Assembly: GCA_016722505.1 (NCBI GenBank)
Contig: JADKJH010000001.1
Span: 1,540,429-1,604,428, forward strand
From: Holophagaceae bacterium
GTDB taxonomy: Bacteria > Acidobacteriota > Holophagae > Holophagales > Holophagaceae
Direction: 5' to 3'
DNA length: 64,000 nucleotides
Position numbers and translations under genes: made by a program. The number at the start of each line of letters is the position of its first letter. Position 1 is the first letter of the stretch. This document shows, piece by piece, positions 60,198 through 64,000 of the stretch. The notes beneath the pieces are model-generated. The model was not told the DNA's origin. It did not search any database and saw only the letters and a list, made by a program, of their open reading frames with translations.

Positions 60198-60590
60198 ATG
60201 AACCCCACCATGGAAAAGCTGCCCAAACGCACGGTCACCCAGCCCTCCACCCAGCTCGATACCTTCCAAAGCCCGCGTCCGGGAAGGCCCTTCGAGGTGG
60301 TCTTCAGCACCGAGGAATTCACCTGTCTCTGCCCCATGACCGGCCAGCCGGACTTTGCGCACATCACTATCCGCTACCAGCCGCACCAGCTCTGCGTGGA
60401 ATCGAAATCGTTGAAATTGTATCTCTGGAGCTACCGTGATCGCGGGGCTTTTCATGAAGCTGTGACCAACCAAATTCTCGATGACCTCGTGGCCGCCACG
60501 CAGCCCCAGTGGATGCGCATCGAGGGGGATTTCCTGATTCGCGGCGGAATTAGAACGGTGGTTGTCGCTGAGCACGGAAAGAAAAAATGA
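60198..60590 (+). CDS. queF: NADPH-dependent preQ0 reductase QueF
   Basis: A 130-residue single-domain QueF that reduces preQ0 to preQ1 in queuosine synthesis. The catalytic Cys lies in FTCLCPMTGQPDFA (about 45-58), and the QueF motif ESKSLKLYLWSYRDRGAFHE follows at about 78-97. The ATG at 60198 is preferred over 60210. No preQ1 riboswitch is seen in the 55 bases upstream, and no other queuosine genes adjoin it. Confidence 0.9.
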   Translation: MNPTMEKLPKRTVTQPSTQLDTFQSPRPGRPFEVVFSTEEFTCLCPMTGQPDFAHITIRYQPHQLCVESKSLKLYLWSYRDRGAFHEAVTNQILDDLVAATQPQWMRIEGDFLIRGGIRTVVVAEHGKKK

Positions 60591-60651
60591 AACCGCGAAA
60601 GGACGCTAAAAATAAATCTTCGTTCGCGACCATTCGCGTTGATTCGCGGTT
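60591..60651. repeat. AACCGCGAA palindromic repeat
   Basis: AACCGCGAA at the left and TTCGCGGTT at the right enclose further CGCGA-type units. It fills the whole queF-folK gap and runs up to the folK start. It belongs to the same kind of intergenic palindromes as at 9229 and 56688 but has a different core. Confidence 0.55.
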
Positions 60652-60654
60652 CCA

Positions 60655-61137
60655 ATGAACGCTGTCATCGCCCTTGGCTCAAACCTCGGCGACCGTCGCG
60701 CGAACCTCGCGGCGGGCATTGAAGGTCTCGAAAAACACGGCCAGGTGCGGGCATCCAGCCTCGTGATGGAGACACCGGATGAATCAGGCCGCGGGCCGGA
60801 CTATCTCAACACGGTGGCTTTGCTGGCCACAGAGATCGCCGATCCGCGCTATTTGCTGGAGGCCCTGTTGCGCATCGAACTGCATTGCGGCCGCGACCGC
60901 AGCCAGGGCCGGAACGCGCCACGGACGCTGGATCTGGATCTCATCGCGGTGAGTGGGCAAACAGGTAACTGGGATTGGGAAACCCCTGAGGATCTGCGGA
61001 TGCTGGGTCCCGAATTGCACCTGGAGCTTCCGCATCCACGCGGCTTCACGCGACCCTTCGTGCTGGAGCCCTGGCGGGCTTTGACTGATGCAGGTGAATG
61101 CGGTGGCGTGATCCCCGGGAATCACTCTCCCGCGTAG
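60655..61137 (+). CDS. folK: HPPK, dihydropterin pyrophosphokinase
   Basis: A 160-residue enzyme that pyrophosphorylates 6-hydroxymethyl-dihydropterin in folate synthesis. Signatures: IALGSNLGDRRANL at the N-terminus, LRIELHCGRDRSQGRNAPRTLDLDLIAV (about 75-103) with the metal-binding DLD, and LPHPRGFTRPFVLEPW near 130. No clear ribosome site is present because a palindromic repeat abuts the start. Its 3' end overlaps the convergent regulator gene by 16 bases. Confidence 0.92.
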   Translation: MNAVIALGSNLGDRRANLAAGIEGLEKHGQVRASSLVMETPDESGRGPDYLNTVALLATEIADPRYLLEALLRIELHCGRDRSQGRNAPRTLDLDLIAVSGQTGNWDWETPEDLRMLGPELHLELPHPRGFTRPFVLEPWRALTDAGECGGVIPGNHSPA

Positions 61138-62552
61138 AATGAGCCACGGCGCAGGTTTTCGTGGATCTTCAAGGGCTGGTGCAGGGGCGGGAACGCGCGC
61201 TGGTCGCAGTCGGGCCGTTCGCAGATGCGGCAGCTCACGCCGATGGGAACCGCGGCCGCATGGTTGGCGACATTCACGCCATCGGCGTAGATCAATTCCT
61301 TGGCGTGCTCCGCGAGGCAGCCCAGACCCACGGCCTGCACGGCATGCGCCGCGTGGGGGCCGCCGCGCTCCTGGTGGATGGTGCGGGCGATGCAGAAATA
61401 GATCGTGCCGTCGGGCATTTCGGAAACCTGAGTTCGGATGGTACCGGGCGTCAAGAATGACGCGTGGACATTCCAGCGCGGGCAGGCACCGGAGAACCTG
61501 GCGAAGCGGATGCCCGACGCGGAGAACCGCTTCGAAATGTTTCCCGCGATATCAATGCGCAGGAAGTGGAAGGCGATGCCTTCCTGGCCCGGCCGTCGGA
61601 GCGTGGTAAGGCGGTGGCAGACCTGCTCGAAACTGGCCTGGAAGCGCCGTCCCAGCAGTTCCACGTCATGGCGTTCCTTCCGGGCTGCTTCCCGGAAAGG
61701 CACGTAGGGCATCATCACTGCGCCGGCGAAATAGTTGGCCAGCGCCACCCGGGCCAGGGCGCGGCTTTCGTCGCAGGAAAGCGCGGGATCCGCCGCGAGG
61801 CCGTTCAATACGTCGGGCAATTCCAGCAATGCGATCTGGTGGGCGAGCTGGAAAACACGGGAATGCAAAGGCAGCCGTTCGGAGAGTTCCAACAGCATCC
61901 GCTCGGGCTGAAAGCGCCGCAACACGCCACCGCTTTCCCGCACGGTGAGGATCTGCACCTTGACGCGGTGCTCCCGCTCCAGATGCCGCACCAGATCCTG
62001 GAAGAGGCCTGTGGCATCGAGCTTGGCGCGCTCCCAGAGAGCTTCAGCGGCGGCCTCCAAAGCGGGGAAATGATTGCGGTGCATCTGGATGAAATCATTG
62101 ACTTCCTCCGTCGGCAGCCGCGACCGGTCCACGCCCGCGAGGTCTTGGCCGTCGCTGAGCTTGGCGGCCAGCGCTTCTGCGGAGGAACGCGTGCCCTGAT
62201 AAGCGCCATAAAGAGTCTTGAGGGCGCGGGCTGCGGACGGACACTGCTGCACCAGATCCCGCAGCTCTCCAGTGGTGAGGTCCAGTTCTTCGAAGAGCGG
62301 ATCGCCCAGGACTTCCGCCAAGTCTGAAGCCAGCGAGGCGTCCTGATCCGGCGCGAAAGTATGTAGGTCCACGCGGTAGAGCTGGGCCAGCTTGATCAGC
62401 AACGGCGCTGTAAGGGGGCGCTTATTGTGCTCGATCAAGTTCAGGTAGCTAGGTGACACCTCAAGCTGCTGCGCGAGCTGCGCTTGGCTGAGGCCTTCAC
62501 GTCGGCGGAGGCCGCGAAGCTTGGCACCGAGAAGGGAGGGAGTGGTGGCCAT
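61122..62552 (-). CDS. ScfR/RamB-type XRE regulator of acetate/short-chain acyl metabolism
   Basis: A 476-residue regulator. An XRE helix-turn-helix (about 8-65; EGLSQAQLAQQLEVSPSYLNLIEHNKRPL) is followed by an IrrE/ImmA-like domain (about 170-290) and a C-terminal DUF2083 part with conserved cysteines (SCRICERPDCDQRAFP near 445). This architecture is that of short-chain fatty acyl regulators and of RamB, which controls glyoxylate-shunt genes. It is divergent from malate synthase with a 10-bp perfect inverted repeat between them. GGAG precedes the ATG. Confidence 0.85.
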   Translation of the reverse strand: MATTPSLLGAKLRGLRRREGLSQAQLAQQLEVSPSYLNLIEHNKRPLTAPLLIKLAQLYRVDLHTFAPDQDASLASDLAEVLGDPLFEELDLTTGELRDLVQQCPSAARALKTLYGAYQGTRSSAEALAAKLSDGQDLAGVDRSRLPTEEVNDFIQMHRNHFPALEAAAEALWERAKLDATGLFQDLVRHLEREHRVKVQILTVRESGGVLRRFQPERMLLELSERLPLHSRVFQLAHQIALLELPDVLNGLAADPALSCDESRALARVALANYFAGAVMMPYVPFREAARKERHDVELLGRRFQASFEQVCHRLTTLRRPGQEGIAFHFLRIDIAGNISKRFSASGIRFARFSGACPRWNVHASFLTPGTIRTQVSEMPDGTIYFCIARTIHQERGGPHAAHAVQAVGLGCLAEHAKELIYADGVNVANHAAAVPIGVSCRICERPDCDQRAFPPLHQPLKIHENLRRGSFYAGE

Positions 62553-62568
62553 GCGGGCTCCGGAAACT

Positions 62569-62599
62569 TTACAAAATTGACAATTTGTATTTTGTAAAT
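62569..62599. promoter_or_regulatory. perfect inverted repeat between regulator and malate synthase
   Basis: TTTACAAAAT at 62569-62578 and ATTTTGTAAA at 62590-62599 are exact complements, with an inner ACAATTTGT also nearly palindromic. It lies 17 bases from the regulator start and about 100 before aceB. It is the best candidate operator for the ScfR/RamB-like protein. Confidence 0.65.
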
Positions 62600-62696
62600 T
62601 TACTTTTATTTACTTGATTAACAGCTTATTTATGAAGCATATCTTGCATTTCTCTGGTGTGGAGTAAATATTTTACATCTCACCTAGGATACGCCC

Positions 62697-64000
62697 ATGC
62701 GATGTGAAGCAAGCCCCCAACTTCCTGGAATTTCACTTCTGGATCCGGACCACCGGCTTCGGGATGAAGTGCTCAACCCTAAGGCCCTGGCTTTTGTCGC
62801 GGATTTGGCGCGCACTTTCCAGCCTCGGATCGAGACGCTGCTGGAAGCCCGCCGAAGGGTCCAGGCGAATCTCGATGCCGGGCAGCGGCTGGACTTCCTG
62901 CCTGAGACCTGCGCCATCCGCGAAGGGGACTGGACTGTCGCTCCGCTGCCGGAGGACCTTCGGGATCGCCGCGTGGAAATCACCGGCCCCCCCGACCGCA
63001 AGATGGTCATCAACGCCTTGAACTCCGGCGCCCGTTGCTTCATGGCGGACTTCGAGGACTCCTGCGCCCCCACCTGGAACCGCCTGCTGGAGGGCCAGAA
63101 GAATCTCATGGAGGCTGTACGGCGAACCCTGCGCTTCGAGGATGGGGCCACCGGGAAAACCTACAGTCTGAAGGAAAGCACGGCAGTGCTGATGATGCGT
63201 CCCCGCGGCCTGCACCTGGAGGAACGCCACATGACGGTGGATGGCGTTGTGGTGCCCGCGTCTCTGTTTGATTTCGGGCTATACGTCTTCCATAACGCCA
63301 AAGAACTGGTAACGAGAGGGAGCGGCCCCTACATCTACCTGCCCAAGCTTGAACATCATGAGGAGGCGGCCCTTTGGCGCGATGTCTTTGTGCATGCGGA
63401 AGCTGCCCTGGATCTACGGCCAAGCACCATCCGCGCCACGGTGCTCATCGAAACCCTCCCCGCCGCCTTCCAGATGGACGAGATCCTGTATGCCCTGAAG
63501 GATCACATCGTCGGTTTGAACTGCGGGCGCTGGGACTACATCTTCAGCTTCATCAAGAAGCGTCGGATGGATCCGGGAGCGGTGCTTCCTGACCGCGGCA
63601 GCATCGGCATGACCCAACCCTTCCTGCGGACCTACAGCCAACTGCTCATCCAGACCTGCCACCGGAGAGGCGCCCTGGCCATGGGCGGCATGGCGGCGCA
63701 AATCCCTATCAAGGAAGATGTGGCGGCCAACGAAGCAGCCATGGAGCGCGTGCGCCAAGACAAGCTGCGCGAAGTGAAGGATGGCCATGATGGCACTTGG
63801 GTGGCGCACCCAGGACTGGTGGCTTTGGCGACTGAAATATTTGACGCGCACATGCCGGGACCCAACCAACTGCATGTGAAAGGCAGCATCGGAACCGTCA
63901 TCGCGGGCGATCTGCTTCGGGTGCCCGATGGCCCCCGAACCGAGGCGGGCTTGCGGCACAACGTCCGCGTCGGCATCCGTTATCTGGAGTCCTGGCTCGG
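62697..64000 (+). CDS. aceB: malate synthase A (3' end outside window)
   Basis: The frame is open for 434 codons to the right edge. It reads as malate synthase A: GISLLDPDHRLRDEVL near residue 12, EITGPPDRKMVINALNSGARCFMADFEDS near 105-130, then PYIYLPKLEHHEEAALWRDVF near 215, VLIETLPAAFQMDEI with the metal-binding Glu, and DYIFSFIKK near 280. It condenses glyoxylate and acetyl-CoA in the glyoxylate shunt. About 100 C-terminal residues are missing. AGGA lies upstream of the ATG. Isocitrate lyase, the usual partner, may follow outside the window. Probably controlled by the divergent regulator. Confidence 0.93.
   Translation, partial: MRCEASPQLPGISLLDPDHRLRDEVLNPKALAFVADLARTFQPRIETLLEARRRVQANLDAGQRLDFLPETCAIREGDWTVAPLPEDLRDRRVEITGPPDRKMVINALNSGARCFMADFEDSCAPTWNRLLEGQKNLMEAVRRTLRFEDGATGKTYSLKESTAVLMMRPRGLHLEERHMTVDGVVVPASLFDFGLYVFHNAKELVTRGSGPYIYLPKLEHHEEAALWRDVFVHAEAALDLRPSTIRATVLIETLPAAFQMDEILYALKDHIVGLNCGRWDYIFSFIKKRRMDPGAVLPDRGSIGMTQPFLRTYSQLLIQTCHRRGALAMGGMAAQIPIKEDVAANEAAMERVRQDKLREVKDGHDGTWVAHPGLVALATEIFDAHMPGPNQLHVKGSIGTVIAGDLLRVPDGPRTEAGLRHNVRVGIRYLESWL

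Noticed and set aside
1..64000. CRISPR arrays, insertion sequences, prophage genes or rRNA operons
   Set aside because: None were found; the only large repeats are the lipoprotein units, and no transposase or integrase frame was recognised.

Overview
The window looks like a chromosomal segment of a free-living Gram-negative bacterium of moderately high GC. Markers include BamD, an outer-membrane barrel, lipoproteins and periplasmic HtrA. The gene mix (PIG-L deacetylase next to a sodium:solute symporter, a DUF2911 protein, a fused FtcD, an FrzS/AglZ-like pseudo-receiver coiled-coil protein, a ScfR-type regulator beside malate synthase) suggests an Acidobacteriota member, perhaps of the Holophagae/Geothrix type. 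That placement is inference; no rRNA is present.

Layout. 1-1.5 kb: two hemerythrin-type proteins around a small cytochrome c. 1.6-6 kb: PIG-L deacetylase, a 45-residue membrane protein and a symporter. 6-9.5 kb: a barrel protein, a DUF2911 protein, a TetR/cupin pair with a perfect palindromic operator, and tRNA-His with a duplicated 3' end. 9.7-15.7 kb: htrA, the FrzS/AglZ-like protein, a CorC/HlyC-type protein and an AmgK-like kinase. 15.7-22.2 kb (minus): leuS, ftcD, cysK, pyrE and a cobalamin adenosyltransferase.

22.4-47.6 kb is dominated by four paralogous genes of about 5 kb for giant secreted lipoproteins. Copies 1-3 are tandem on plus; copy 4 is on minus, across an island of housekeeping genes (TPR protein, rlmN, mscS, thiE). 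The first 587 codons are almost identical in all four copies, while the rest has diverged into two subtypes (1/4 and 2/3). Copies 2-4 share a promoter module, and each gene ends in its own strong terminator. This is the most unusual structure in the window.

47.6-53 kb: an AT-rich spacer, an arsM-arsC-like-arsR arsenic operon whose ArsC-like protein lacks the nucleophilic cysteine, then an aldo/keto reductase, bamD and a lysophospholipase-like hydrolase. 53-64 kb: prfB and a copper-type P-ATPase, rpsF-rpsR and pth, a TPR protein, queF, folK, and a ScfR/RamB-like regulator divergent from malate synthase, which runs off the right edge.

Many single-base indels, mostly in homopolymers, break otherwise well-conserved genes (the small membrane gene, htrA, rlmN, all four lipoproteins). 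They look like residual long-read assembly errors. Frameshifted genes are therefore annotated here at their corrected full span.
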